Below, one piece after another: positions 9,171 to 18,288 of a stretch of DNA of 64,000 nt. How positions within the stretch are numbered: the stretch's first letter is position 1; the number at the start of each line of letters is the position of its first letter. This stretch comes from Planctomyces sp. SH-PL14 (GTDB lineage: Bacteria; Planctomycetota; Planctomycetia; Planctomycetales; Planctomycetaceae): NCBI RefSeq assembly GCF_001610835.1, contig NZ_CP011270.1:1550001-1614000 (forward strand), read 5' to 3'. The notes under the pieces were generated by a model that was given only the letters and a program-made list of their open reading frames with translations, did not search any database and was not told the origin of the DNA. The translations under genes were made by a program, and so were the position numbers.

Positions 9171-9935
9171 GTGTCCGAGTCTTCGAGCCCTGTCCGCGTC
9201 CTGGCGATTCATGCCCATCCCGATGACATCGAGTTCCAGTGCGCGGGGACGCTGGCGCTGCTGAAGCAGAAAGGGTGCGACGTCCACATGGCGGTGATGA
9301 CCGCCGGGGACTGCGGGAGCGCGGAGCTGGGGCCGGACGAGATCTCCAACGTCCGCCGCGAAGAGGGTCGGAAAGCCGCGGAGATGCTGGGAGCGGGGTA
9401 CACCTCCCTGGAGTTCAAGGATCTCCAGATCTGCGTCGACAACGACAGCCGGCGGCGGGTGACCGAAGTGATCCGCCGGACGCGGCCGGATATTGTCATC
9501 ACCGCTCCGCCGGTGGACTACATGTCCGATCATGAGATGACGAGCCGGCTGGTCCGGGATGCGACGTTCAACGCGTCGTGCCCGAATTACGTGACGCAGC
9601 AGTGGGATCCGGCTCCGGCGACGAAGAAGATCCCGTACCTGTACTACGTCGATCCGATTGAAGGGGTGGACTGGTTCGGGGTGTCGACGCCGACTGACTT
9701 CATCGTCGATATCTCGTCGACGTTTGAGCTCAAGCTGCAGATGCTGGCGTGTCATGACAGCCAGCGGGCCTGGTTGCGGCGGCAGCACGGGCTGGATGAG
9801 TATCTGGAGGGGTGTCGGCGGTGGAGTGCCCGCCGGGGGCAGGAGATCGGTGCGGCTTACGGGGAGGCGTATCGGCAGCACAAGGGTCACCCGTATCCGC
9901 ATGACAACCGTTTGGAAGCGCTCATCAAGGGTTGA
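9171..9935 (+). CDS. PIG-L family deacetylase
   Basis: A zinc-dependent N-acetyl sugar deacetylase-like protein (LmbE/PIG-L; relatives include BshB and MshB). The metal motif AHPDDIE lies near the N-terminus and the second motif [10 protein letters not shown] about 110 residues later. I place the start at GTG 9171 (GGAG at 9160), giving 254 residues; a frame open to 9072 adds a non-conserved leader. The gene stands alone: a repeat copy begins 10 bp after its stop and the next gene faces it. The substrate is not predictable without bacillithiol- or mycothiol-pathway neighbours, none of which are here. Confidence 0.88.
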   Translation: MSESSSPVRVLAIHAHPDDIEFQCAGTLALLKQKGCDVHMAVMTAGDCGSAELGPDEISNVRREEGRKAAEMLGAGYTSLEFKDLQICVDNDSRRRVTEVIRRTRPDIVITAPPVDYMSDHEMTSRLVRDATFNASCPNYVTQQWDPAPATKKIPYLYYVDPIEGVDWFGVSTPTDFIVDISSTFELKLQMLACHDSQRAWLRRQHGLDEYLEGCRRWSARRGQEIGAAYGEAYRQHKGHPYPHDNRLEALIKG

Positions 9936-9945
9936 TCCCGAACCG

Positions 9946-10284
9946 CGTCCTTGCCGGCACGACTTTCATAACTCAGACCCAACGTGCCACGGCCGCTGGG
10001 GTCAAGGGGCCAAAGAAACAACACAGGCTCCCTTGCCGCGGGAGGCACGTTCATGAGGAACCGTGGTAAGCAACGGACGTCCGCTTTGTGGAACCGGCGT
10101 TGAGGACTCCCTCATATCGGAACGCTTGCTGTGGGATTCCCGCGGGTTGGTGAGGGGGCATCCGGCACGTTGTCCGCATTTGGACACTCACGCCTTCAGA
10201 CATCTCTCGACGGCCAGGCCTCCGGCGGGCAAAGGGGCGTTGCCCCTCTGCACTCCCCACCAGGGGTTACCCCCTGGACCCCGG
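9946..10284 (-). repeat. Dispersed hairpin repeat, copy 4 (reverse, long-loop subtype)
   Basis: At 339 bp this is the longest uninterrupted copy. It fills a convergent junction almost completely, with 10 bp between it and each flanking stop codon. Hairpin A is extended to CCAGGGG-GTAA-CCCCTGG and hairpin G carries the TGTGTTGTT loop. Confidence 0.96.
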
Positions 10285-10294
10285 TGGTGTGGGA

Positions 10295-10660
10295 TCATGT
10301 CTCCTCACGGACCGCCTTCCGCAATGCCCGGAGCGACATATAAACCAGCGAGTCCGGCTCCCCCGTCGCAAAGAAATCCCGCGTCAGAACCTGCCCGCCA
10401 ATCCATCCATTCTGCGGGTCCTCATGCCCCCGCCCCTTCTCAAACAGTGGAGCGAACGGGTGAAGTTCCCCAACAGGGAGCGTGGCATGCAACCCGTTGT
10501 CGAGCGAAATCACCGCACCGCCGCTCTCGTCCAGCAGAGCCACATCCCCATCCACCATCACCCGCTGCGACGTTTCGCCGGCACGGTCGGTGTGAACGGT
10601 CTCAAAAACGATGCGAGCCCTGTCGTGCGGCTTGATCGGAGCCTGTTTCGTCCCGGCCAT
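10295..10660 (-). CDS. Hypothetical protein
   Basis: A 121-residue protein from ATG 10660, preceded by an excellent ribosome site (GGAGGGG 5-6 nt upstream). The sequence has several short strands (RIVFETVHT, QRVMVDGDVALLDESGG) followed by a C-terminal helix SLVYMSLRALRKAVREE, suggesting a small mixed alpha/beta cytoplasmic protein. I recognise no family. It is divergent from the DUF1501 gene and ends against repeat copy 4. Confidence 0.6.
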   Translation of the reverse strand: MAGTKQAPIKPHDRARIVFETVHTDRAGETSQRVMVDGDVALLDESGGAVISLDNGLHATLPVGELHPFAPLFEKGRGHEDPQNGWIGGQVLTRDFFATGEPDSLVYMSLRALRKAVREET

Positions 10661-10905
10661 CAGTCCCCTCCAACAGAACGGTTTCCGGACCGTTGATCCG
10701 GGTTGCCTCAGCGGGAACGGCCGGAGCGGCACTCTCGATCAGACAATCGGAGCCGGTCCCCGATCAATCCGGTAGAAATCGCCGCCGCGAGGCGGTTGCC
10801 CTTCACACATGCCGCACCGTTGATACGATAACTCCCCAACCGGGAGCGCTCCCCGACGACCTCACCCTGCCTTGCCGCGCCATGGCGGCAACCGGAGTCG
10901 TCCGC

Positions 10906-12309
10906 ATGGAATCGTCCGCCGCCCCCCTCGCGTCCTCCCTCCCGCCGGTCCCTCCCTCGACCTCCTCCGCTCTCGCCGGACTCAAGTCGCCGCTCGAAAG
11001 CCCGATCACCGTCCAATCCCGCCGCTGGTTCCTCAAAGCAGGACTCGCCGGCCTCGGGGGACTGATGTCTCCCTCGCTGCTGCGGGCCGGAACCGAAGCG
11101 GCTGCCACGAAGCCGAACTCCAAGAAGTCCGTGATCCTGATCTGGCTCTCCGGAGGGCCCAGCCACATCGATATGTGGGACCCCAAGCCGGAAGCCCCCA
11201 CGGAAATCCGCGGCCCCTACAGCCCGATCGCCACCAAGTTGCCGGGTGTCCAGTTCTGCGAGCACCTCCCGCTCCAGGCCTCGATCCTCGACAAGATGTC
11301 GGTTCTCCGCGGAGTCGACTGCCAGTCGAGCAACCATACGCCGATTACCTTCCAGGCCGGGAACCCCCTGGCCCGCCGGACCGATGACGGCAAGGATGGC
11401 GCGGGCTGGCCCTCGATGGGCTCCGTCGCCGCCAAGTTCCGCGGCTCCAACCATCCCGACATGCCGGCATTCGTCGGCCTCGCCCCCTCATGGGTCGCGG
11501 ACGTCTACGAATCCGGGGACATGGGCGCGCAGTTCTCCGCCATCAAGGGCCTTGATGTCGTCGGGAAGTTCGCGCTGCCGAAAGGGATCGAGGCGTCGCG
11601 GCTCGAAGACCGGGAGTCGCTGCGACAGTCGTTCGACCGGCTGCGGCAGGACCTCGACCAGAAGGCGACCCTCGAAAAACTCGACCGCTACACCCAGCAG
11701 GCGTACAGCATGGTCCTGGGGGGCCACGTCCAGCGGGCCTTCGATCTCAACAAGGAATCGGACGAGACCCGCCTCAAGTACGGCAAGAACGAGATCGGCG
11801 AGAAGGTCCTGCTGGCCCGGCGGCTGGTCGAGGCGGGCGTGAGCTACACGACCGTCAGCGCCAAGTGGGGCTATTTCGACCACCACGGCGACAACGTCCA
11901 GTGGGGCGGGATCGAAAAGGGGCTCACTCCGATCCTCCCCACAGTCGATCGGGCCATGTTCGCCCTCGTGAACGACCTCGAGGAACGGGGCCTCCTCGAC
12001 GACACCCTGGTCCTGATGCTCGGCGAGTTCGGCCGGGCTCCGGTCATCAACAAGGAAGCGGGCCGCGACCACTGGACGAGCGTCATGTCGATGCTCGTCG
12101 CGGGGGGCGGCCTGCGGCACGGCCAGGTGATCGGCAGCACCGACAGCAAGGGATACGGTATCCAGAGCGGCATTGTCCGTCCGCAGGACCTCGCCGCGAC
12201 CGTCTTCCGGCACCTGGAGATCGACCTGGAATCCCAGTGGACCAACCTCCAGGGCCGTCCGATGCCGATCATCGTCGAAGGGGGCCGGCCGATTCCGGAA
12301 CTGGTCTGA
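10906..12309 (+). CDS. DUF1501 family protein, Tat-exported
   Basis: A 467-residue protein from ATG 10906. Around residue 40 it has a twin-arginine signal (RRWFLKAGLAGLGGLM), then the DUF1501 landmarks VILIWLSGGPSHIDMWDPKP, GEFGRAP and RDHW. DUF1501 belongs to the alkaline-phosphatase/sulfatase-like superfamily and is greatly expanded in planctomycetes, where it is usually paired with a DUF1549/DUF1553 cytochrome gene. Here the neighbours are unrelated and the only DUF1553 gene of the window is about 26 kb away. Enzymatic activity has not been established for the family as far as I know. ATG 10882 is an alternative start. Confidence 0.92.
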   Translation: MESSAAPLASSLPPVPPSTSSALAGLKSPLESPITVQSRRWFLKAGLAGLGGLMSPSLLRAGTEAAATKPNSKKSVILIWLSGGPSHIDMWDPKPEAPTEIRGPYSPIATKLPGVQFCEHLPLQASILDKMSVLRGVDCQSSNHTPITFQAGNPLARRTDDGKDGAGWPSMGSVAAKFRGSNHPDMPAFVGLAPSWVADVYESGDMGAQFSAIKGLDVVGKFALPKGIEASRLEDRESLRQSFDRLRQDLDQKATLEKLDRYTQQAYSMVLGGHVQRAFDLNKESDETRLKYGKNEIGEKVLLARRLVEAGVSYTTVSAKWGYFDHHGDNVQWGGIEKGLTPILPTVDRAMFALVNDLEERGLLDDTLVLMLGEFGRAPVINKEAGRDHWTSVMSMLVAGGGLRHGQVIGSTDSKGYGIQSGIVRPQDLAATVFRHLEIDLESQWTNLQGRPMPIIVEGGRPIPELV

Positions 12310-12343
12310 GACCCGCCCCCCGCGCGGCCGCCGCGAAAGCGGC

Positions 12344-13834
12344 TTACCGCACGTTCAGGCGGATCATGTCGCTCCAGGGGGTGGCCTGAAAATTCGCTCC
12401 CGATCCGCGGGTCGCGCGAACACGGAACACGATCCCGGACCGCCAGGCCCGGAACGAATACGACGTGGTGTCCGCGCCGACGCGGCCGATCGTCACCCAG
12501 TTGATCGCCGATTTGCTTCCGGTCCCGTACTGGATTTCGAACCCGTCTTCCTGGTTCGCGTTGTCCTGCCACATCAGCGTCACCATCGTCCGGGAATTCG
12601 AACCGATGAGGCTGGTCGGCGCGTTGAAGATCGGAGTCGGCTGGACCGGCTGGTAGTTGTCGGGATCGAATGCCGTGATCACCGCCGCCTCGGCGTCGAC
12701 GAGTCCGTAGCCGAACTCGTTGTCGCGTCCGGCGGTCCCCAGATCGTGCGCCGAGACCTGCAGCACGGACCGGACTTCATGGTGCAGCAGCCCGTCGCCG
12801 TTGAGGTCGGGGACCCCCGCGGCAATGATCAGTGCGGCGACGCCGGCGACGTGGGGAGAGGCCATCGACGTCCCGCTCAGGGTCGCGTAGCCCCCATTGG
12901 GGTACGTCGAAAAGATCGACGATCCCGGCGCCGCCAGCTCCACCGTTGAGCCGGTGCTCGAGAAGCTGGAGCGGGTGTCGGAGGTCGTTGTCGAGCCGAC
13001 GGCGATCACAGAGTCGTAGCGGGCCGGATAGCCGACCGTGTCCGCTCCCGGCCCCTCGTTCCCCGCCGAGGCGACAATCACCACGCCGGCCGCATAGGCG
13101 TTGTCGAACGCCTGCTTCACGATCGTGCCGGGATTGGACGTGCTCCCGAGACTGAGATTGGCGACCTGGATGTTGTTCTGCACGCACCACTGGAGGGCGG
13201 AGATGATCTTCGAGTACGCCCCGCTGCCGTCGGCTCCCAGGACCTTGAGCGCGTACAGGTCCACCTCGGGAGCGACTCCCACGGGACCGACTCCGTCGCG
13301 GACCGCCGCCACCGTGCCGGCGACATGCGTCCCGTGGTAGTGATCGTCGATCGGGTCGGAGTCGTTGTTGACGAAGTCGTAGCCCCCGCGGTACCGCGGC
13401 CCCAGTTGCGGGTGCCGGTAGTCGATTCCCGTGTCAATGACCGCCACGCGGACGGATCGCCCGAGGATCGGGATCGCCCCGGTGTAATTGAAGGTCCCGG
13501 CATGGACGGGCCCGCAGCCGATCCGCCGCACGCCCCAGACCGTGTTGATGTCGTGCGCATCGACCCGCTCGTCGGCCTCGACCGTGACGACCCCCGCTTC
13601 ACCCCGCAGCTTGGCGACCGCCGAAGCGGGCATCTCGGCGGCGATCGCCGGCACGAGGGAAAACTGCTTCCGCACCCGGCCCCGGTGCTTCTCGACGATC
13701 CCCGCTTCCGCGAGAGCGGGACGGCGATTGAAGCGGATAAGAACGGGAATCGAGTCCTCGGCCCGCGCGGCCGAACCGTGAGAACTGACCAGAATCAGGA
13801 ACGCCGTCAGTCCACAGAGTGGCAGCCTGCCCAT
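12344..13834 (-). CDS. Secreted subtilisin-like serine protease (S8) with fibronectin III-like tail
   Basis: A 496-residue preproprotein: signal peptide (1-25), I9-type propeptide (about 28-90), S8 catalytic domain (about 95-395) and a C-terminal fibronectin-III-like domain (about 405-496). The catalytic triad is intact: Asp134 in VIDTG, His167 in HGTHVAG, Ser323 in GTSMASPHVAG, plus the oxyanion Asn259 in ASAGNEG. It should be an active exported protease matured by self-cleavage. Its stop lies only 34 bp from the stop of the facing DUF1501 gene, one of three convergent junctions too tight to hold a repeat copy. Confidence 0.95.
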   Translation of the reverse strand: MGRLPLCGLTAFLILVSSHGSAARAEDSIPVLIRFNRRPALAEAGIVEKHRGRVRKQFSLVPAIAAEMPASAVAKLRGEAGVVTVEADERVDAHDINTVWGVRRIGCGPVHAGTFNYTGAIPILGRSVRVAVIDTGIDYRHPQLGPRYRGGYDFVNNDSDPIDDHYHGTHVAGTVAAVRDGVGPVGVAPEVDLYALKVLGADGSGAYSKIISALQWCVQNNIQVANLSLGSTSNPGTIVKQAFDNAYAAGVVIVASAGNEGPGADTVGYPARYDSVIAVGSTTTSDTRSSFSSTGSTVELAAPGSSIFSTYPNGGYATLSGTSMASPHVAGVAALIIAAGVPDLNGDGLLHHEVRSVLQVSAHDLGTAGRDNEFGYGLVDAEAAVITAFDPDNYQPVQPTPIFNAPTSLIGSNSRTMVTLMWQDNANQEDGFEIQYGTGSKSAINWVTIGRVGADTTSYSFRAWRSGIVFRVRATRGSGANFQATPWSDMIRLNVR

Positions 13835-14012
13835 TCGCCCAGCCTCCCGACGCGAAGTCGAACCGAGGGACTCCTTGCAGCGCGCCGGGCCGGTGTCCTC
13901 GGTCCGTGGTCCGCGCCGTCGCCCTCAATTCGCCCGACGACGTAGCTTCGCATCCCCATTCCCAGGGGGCAAGGCGGAGATTCGTTCCGAGGACGACGCA
14001 TCGGCGCCGCAG

Positions 14013-15248
14013 TCAGCGATCGGTCGCCGCCTTGGACGCTCCAATCCCCTGCAGCCGCTCGACCGTCTCCCGGACGATCCGGCGGATTTCCGGATCGCCG
14101 TCCCCCGCCAGGTCGGCCAGGTCGCTGATCTGCCCCTTCCAGACCATCCGCCCGGCAATCCGCATCGCCCGGCGGCGACGCTCGGGATTCTCCTTGGAAC
14201 GGTCCGACCGGATATAGGCGAGGAGCGGCTCCGCCCCGGCCGGCCCGAGCTTGAGCAGGTCCTCCTCATAGACGTAGCCCAGCTTCGTCTCCCCGATCGT
14301 GGCGAGGACCGCATCGAGGCGGGCCTGGAGCTCGCTGTCCTGCGGCGTCTTCATCACGAGCAGCGGAAGCTGCCACCGGGTCGCGGCCAGCGGGTCCATC
14401 TTGCGGCTGCGTTCGGCCGGCTTTCCGCCGACAATCTCGACGCACGATTCCGGCGGAATCTGGATGGCCGACGCCGATGTCTCCAGCGCCAGAGCGTGGT
14501 CCGTGAGGGCCGTGCAGGAGACGGCGTCGGTCTTCACCGACCATTGCAGTTCGGAGGAGGTGGGGCATTGGAACACCGATAACCGGGGGGCGACGCCGGA
14601 CCGCGTCCCGAGCTGAATCCCCAGTTCGCACTGCCGGGCCGCCTGGGCCCACACCTGCCCTTCGACCAGTTCCACGCGTTCCAGAGGATGCACGACCAGT
14701 TCCGTCCCGGCATCCATCCGGACGATTCCCTGGCAGCCGGTTTCGAGCTCGCAGAGGGCGTCGGGGCCGGTCCGGACGCGGGCGCCATCCGTCAGGACAA
14801 CCGGTCGGTCGGGGATCAGGCTCGTCCGCTTCCCGGACGGGCTGATGACTTCAACCGGGCCGGTCGCCCGGACCAGTCGCGTCGAACCCGCCGCGGAGGC
14901 GATCGGGGTCGCCTTGCGCCCCGCCCGCAGGCCGATCGCCACGGCGACCAGGAGTCCGGCGGCAAACAGGAGCCCGAGCCATCCGGCACCGCGCGCCGAG
15001 GGAACCGAAGCCTTCGCCGGGCGGGGAGGCGGGGAACCGATCTGTGTTTGCAGGCGCGCGACGAACGCCTCGACATCAGGAACGACGAGATGCGCCCGCA
15101 ACTGGCGGTCGACCTGGCGCAGGTCGTCGAGCCGGCGGGCACAGTCGGAGCAGGTCGCCAGATGCGCGCCGACGCTTTCTGCGTCGGCCTGCGGAAGCAC
15201 GCCGTCGAAATAGGGGCTGAGCCGGTCGGAGAGTTCGTCACACCTCAT
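14013..15248 (-). CDS. Membrane anti-sigma factor with FecR-like and HEAT-like regions
   Basis: The 411-residue protein starts with a zinc-binding anti-sigma domain (MRCDELSDRLSPYFDG, then HLATCSDC), has one transmembrane helix at about 92-109, a periplasmic FecR-like region (ATGPVEVISPSGKR, then GARVRTGPDALCELETG) and a helical C-terminus whose repeats (LLKLGPAGAEPLLAYI, DLADLAGDGDPEIRRIV) look HEAT-like. It should bind the co-encoded ECF sigma factor in the cytoplasm and release it on a periplasmic signal. Its ATG overlaps the sigma stop by 11 bp, indicating translational coupling. The combination of three modules is unusual. Confidence 0.85.
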   Translation of the reverse strand: MRCDELSDRLSPYFDGVLPQADAESVGAHLATCSDCARRLDDLRQVDRQLRAHLVVPDVEAFVARLQTQIGSPPPRPAKASVPSARGAGWLGLLFAAGLLVAVAIGLRAGRKATPIASAAGSTRLVRATGPVEVISPSGKRTSLIPDRPVVLTDGARVRTGPDALCELETGCQGIVRMDAGTELVVHPLERVELVEGQVWAQAARQCELGIQLGTRSGVAPRLSVFQCPTSSELQWSVKTDAVSCTALTDHALALETSASAIQIPPESCVEIVGGKPAERSRKMDPLAATRWQLPLLVMKTPQDSELQARLDAVLATIGETKLGYVYEEDLLKLGPAGAEPLLAYIRSDRSKENPERRRRAMRIAGRMVWKGQISDLADLAGDGDPEIRRIVRETVERLQGIGASKAATDR

Positions 15249-15828
15249 GGAGCGTCCTCCCGACGGTCAGGAGTTGCCGCCTCAGGATCTCCCGGCCGCG
15301 CGCGAGCCGGTCGCTCACCGTCGCGCGGGCCACTCCGATCCACCGGGCCATGTCGTCGTAAGTCATTGCATCGTAGTAGTGCAGCAGGATCACTTCCCGC
15401 AGTTCCTCGGGGAGTGACTGCACGTGCCTCAGAACGGCCGCCTGCTCTTCCGCCGCCGCGGCTGTCCGCTCAGGAGGGTGCTCCGCGGACGAGACCGTCA
15501 GGACCGCATCGCCGTTCCGGCTCGGACGGAGGCGGGCGGACCGGACGCGGTCGACGCAGGCGTGGATCGCGATCGACCGCAGCCAGGCGCCGAAGTGCTC
15601 CGGATGCTGGAGCCGCCCGAGATCCTGAAACCCTCGCAGGAGGGTCTCCTGGGCGACGTCTTCCGCGTCGGCGCGGCATGCCAGACGGGAGTGGCATAGC
15701 GCCAGGATCCGCCGGAACCAGCGGCGCGCAAGCTCCCCGTAAGCCGCGCGATCGCCGGCCACCGTTCGCTGCACGAGCTGTTCGTCCGGAGTCTCCACCG
15801 GAAGACAGTGTCCCTGGAATGACCACAC
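15238..15828 (-). CDS. ECF-type RNA polymerase sigma factor
   Basis: Sigma-70 region 2 (DEQLVQRTVAGDRAAYGEL through ADAEDVAQETLLRGF and FGAWLRSIAIHACVDRVR) and region 4 (LPEELREVILLHYYDAMTYD, then ARATVSDRLARGREIL) are both present with no region 3, as in extracytoplasmic-function sigma factors. The start is uncertain: homology begins near residue 60 of the longest frame, and I choose GTG 15828 with GGTGG just upstream, giving 196 residues. It is followed directly by its membrane anti-sigma factor. The divergent secreted-protein gene may belong to its regulon. Confidence 0.9.
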   Translation of the reverse strand: MWSFQGHCLPVETPDEQLVQRTVAGDRAAYGELARRWFRRILALCHSRLACRADAEDVAQETLLRGFQDLGRLQHPEHFGAWLRSIAIHACVDRVRSARLRPSRNGDAVLTVSSAEHPPERTAAAAEEQAAVLRHVQSLPEELREVILLHYYDAMTYDDMARWIGVARATVSDRLARGREILRRQLLTVGRTLHEV

Positions 15829-15970
15829 GATTTCCACCGCACCCGCCCGGATGCGGCCCGAGGAAGTCGGTGCCAGACGTGCCGCAGACCGGGCAAATCC
15901 GGGCCGATCTACCGTTTTTTGAATCTTTGGAGAATCCCCCTGCCTCCCCGCGACGCCCGAGCGACTTAGC

Positions 15971-16004
15971 AGGAGAGGTGGCATCGGTCCGTGTCACCTC
16001 TCCT
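15971..16004. promoter_or_regulatory. 10-bp perfect inverted repeat between the sigma operon and its divergent neighbour
   Basis: AGGAGAGGTG (15971-15980) and CACCTCTCCT (15995-16004) are exact reverse complements around a 14-nt spacer. A GTGTCACC direct repeat (15991-15998 and 16009-16016) overlaps it. The position in the roughly 210-bp divergent region, 38 nt before the secreted-protein ATG, suits an operator controlling both genes. Confidence 0.5.
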
Positions 16005-16041
16005 TGAAGTGTCACCGTCCCGGGTCCCGAAGGAGTCTGCC

Positions 16042-17469
16042 ATGAATCGCAAGTGGTTTTATCTGCTTCCCGTCGGCGCCTGTCTGTGCGCCGCGTGGGT
16101 GGTCCGCGCCGCGGCGCCGAGTTCCGCGGAATCGGCCCCGAACAAGATCCTGCCGGCGACTGCCACCGGCGACGACCTGATCGTCCATGAGTGGGGAACG
16201 TTTACGACGTTCTCCGGCTCCGACGGCATCCGGCTCGACTTCCGTCCGCTCGCGGCCGCCTACAGCGACCTCCCCGACTTTGTCCGGGACCGGGCCTTCG
16301 GATTTGGTTCCCCCTGGTCCAAGGGACGCATCCGCGGCAAGGTCCGGATGGAGACGCCGGTGACCTACTTCTATACGGAGCGGGAACGATCGATCCGGGT
16401 GAAGGTTGATTTCCCGAAGGGGCTCCTGACAGAGTTCTATCCCCCCGTGCAGTCGTTTCTGCCCGCTTTCGACCGGAAGGTGGGCACGACGACGGGTGAG
16501 ACGATCGGGAACTCCAGCCTCGACTGGGGAACGGTCCAGTTGATCCCCGCGAGCGCCTTCCGCCCGCAGGTGTCCGACCCCAAGGACGCCGAGTGGCTCC
16601 AGCAGCAGATCCTGCAGAACCTCTGCCTTCCCGGCAACGGCCACTATACGGCGGCCCGCGCGACGGACTCAGCTTTTGTCCGAACTGTTGAACCGCTTCC
16701 GGCGAAACCGGTGATCGACGAACTGGACGGGTTTTCCAACATGCCGGGCCGGCGGCACCTCGAGAAGTTTCTGTTCTATCGCGGTGTCGGGAAGTTCGAG
16801 CTGCCGGTGACAGCCACCGCCGACGCCTCCGGACAGGTGAGTCTGATCAACAAGGGGGATGCTCCCCTGACCGGGGCGTTCCTGGTGCAGGTCCGCAGCG
16901 GTGCCGACGGCCGACCGACGTTGTGGCGGACGCGAGTTGCCAAGGTTCCCGTCGGGTCGCCTGTCGTCTTCGATGGTCCGCACCTCGTGACCGATCGGAA
17001 CAAGTTCTACGACGAGATCGTGTCGCAGCTCGTATCGGAAGGTCTCTACGAGAAAGAGGCGCGGGCGATGGTGGCGACGTGGGAAGACTCGTGGTTCACG
17101 GAAATCGGGACGCGGGTGTTCTACTGTCTGCCGCAGGCGGCGACGGATGAGATTCTCCCGCTGACGATTGAGCCAAAGCCGCAGCAGACGGTGCGGGTTC
17201 TGGTGGCCCGGCTGGAGGTAATGACGAAGTCGGACGAGACGCGGGTTCTCGAGACGATTGGAAAGTCGGCGGTGGAGCGGACGGAGCGGATCAAGGCGGC
17301 GGGTGGGGCTCGGATTGAGGAGGCTCCGATTCCGGCGGATCTGTTGGCGCTGGGGCGGCTGGCGGAGCCGGCGTTGGCGCGGGCGAAGTCGATTGCCCGC
17401 GAGGAGACGGTGCGGACTGAGGCGGAGCGTCTGCTGAACCAGTTGCAGAATGAGCTGCAGACGCGGTAG
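16042..17469 (+). CDS. Secreted VHEWGTFTTF-type planctomycete protein of unknown function
   Basis: A 475-residue protein starting at ATG 16042 with AAGGAG 7 nt upstream. It has a signal peptide (WFYLLPVGACLCAAWVVRAAA), then DLIVHEWGTFTTFSGSDG, a motif I associate with a conserved planctomycete protein group of unknown role. The middle is strand-rich with aromatic residues (ETPVTYFYTERERSIRVKVD); the last 80 residues are helical and may form a coiled coil. It faces the ECF sigma/anti-sigma operon across a short shared promoter region, so control by that sigma factor is plausible but unproven. Confidence 0.75.
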   Translation: MNRKWFYLLPVGACLCAAWVVRAAAPSSAESAPNKILPATATGDDLIVHEWGTFTTFSGSDGIRLDFRPLAAAYSDLPDFVRDRAFGFGSPWSKGRIRGKVRMETPVTYFYTERERSIRVKVDFPKGLLTEFYPPVQSFLPAFDRKVGTTTGETIGNSSLDWGTVQLIPASAFRPQVSDPKDAEWLQQQILQNLCLPGNGHYTAARATDSAFVRTVEPLPAKPVIDELDGFSNMPGRRHLEKFLFYRGVGKFELPVTATADASGQVSLINKGDAPLTGAFLVQVRSGADGRPTLWRTRVAKVPVGSPVVFDGPHLVTDRNKFYDEIVSQLVSEGLYEKEARAMVATWEDSWFTEIGTRVFYCLPQAATDEILPLTIEPKPQQTVRVLVARLEVMTKSDETRVLETIGKSAVERTERIKAAGGARIEEAPIPADLLALGRLAEPALARAKSIAREETVRTEAERLLNQLQNELQTR

Positions 17470-17481
17470 CGCGCTTCATCA

Positions 17482-17659
17482 CCGGGGTCCAGGGGGTAAC
17501 CCCTGGTGGGGAGTGCAGAGGGGCAACGCCCCTTTGCCCGCCGGAGGCCTGGCCGTCGAGAGATGTCTGAAGGAGATCGTGTCCAAGCGCGGACATCGTG
17601 CCGTATGTCCCCTCACCAACCCGCGGGGATTGCAAAGCGAGCGGTGAGGTCTGAGGGGG
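17482..17659 (+). repeat. Dispersed hairpin repeat, copy 5 (forward, truncated)
   Basis: Only the first 178 bp of the family are present: hairpins A (CCAGGGG-GTAA-CCCCTGG) and B, the GGAGGCCTGGCC block and the ACCAACCCGCGGGG block. Similarity stops after GCGGTGAGGTCTGAGGGGG, 16 bp before the stop of the facing acetyltransferase gene. This is the only clearly incomplete copy in the window. Confidence 0.93.
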
Positions 17660-17675
17660 CGTCTTCGCTACGCGT

Positions 17676-18194
17676 TCAGCGCAGGGCGGACAGAGCCCGC
17701 TGCATCCGTCCCAGGTGGCCGCCGAGGCGAAGAAATCCGCTCGCGCCCCGATGCCATTCCCACACGAGCCCGTCGTCGGGATGCAGGACGGAGCCCACGC
17801 AGCGGAACCCGAGTTTCCGGAGGACCGACGTGGAGGGACTCTCGTGCGGCAGCGTCTGGGCCGTCACCAGGACCTCCGGATAGGCGTTGAGGGCGATCGC
17901 CACCAGCCTGCGGGCCTGCTCGGTGGCGATCCCTCGCCCTTCGAATTCCGGGAATGTGCAGTAGGCGATCTCGACACGCGACGGACCGTTGGTGGAGTCA
18001 GGCGGCGACTTGAAGCCGCAGGCTCCGACGATCCGCCCCTGGGATTCCGCGAAGTACCCGGTCCACGGACGAACGAACCCGGCGCGGCGGTAGAGGTCGG
18101 CCGTGGCGTTTCGAATCTCGTAGGTAGCCCTGGCGGGGAGCGGACAGTCCGTCTCGATCTCTCCCGCGGGCCCAATTTCAATCAGGTGGATCAC
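17676..18194 (-). CDS. GNAT-family N-acetyltransferase
   Basis: A protein of about 172 residues with the acetyl-CoA binding signature (FPEFEGRGIATEQARRLVAIA) and the C-terminal strand-helix pattern LRKLGFRCVGSVLHPDDGLVWEW seen in RimJ/RimL-like acetyltransferases acting on protein N-termini or small amines. The frame opens at a TTG (18224); I prefer GTG 18194, which has GAGGGG upstream, although the spacing is short. It is probably cytoplasmic. The following gene on the same strand (ThpR) ends upstream at 18289, so the two could share an mRNA. Confidence 0.82.
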   Translation of the reverse strand: MIHLIEIGPAGEIETDCPLPARATYEIRNATADLYRRAGFVRPWTGYFAESQGRIVGACGFKSPPDSTNGPSRVEIAYCTFPEFEGRGIATEQARRLVAIALNAYPEVLVTAQTLPHESPSTSVLRKLGFRCVGSVLHPDDGLVWEWHRGASGFLRLGGHLGRMQRALSALR

Positions 18195-18288
18195 GTTCCC
18201 CTCGCCCTGCGTCACGATGTGCAAGGGACGAAGACACGCCCGATCCGGCGGGGTTCGCGGGCGACGCCTCGGATGGCCAGCCGCACCC

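Noticed and set aside
12310-12343. Hairpin GCCGC...GCGGC between the DUF1501 and subtilase stops as a terminator
   Set aside because: The stem is only 5 bp and no T run follows on either strand.
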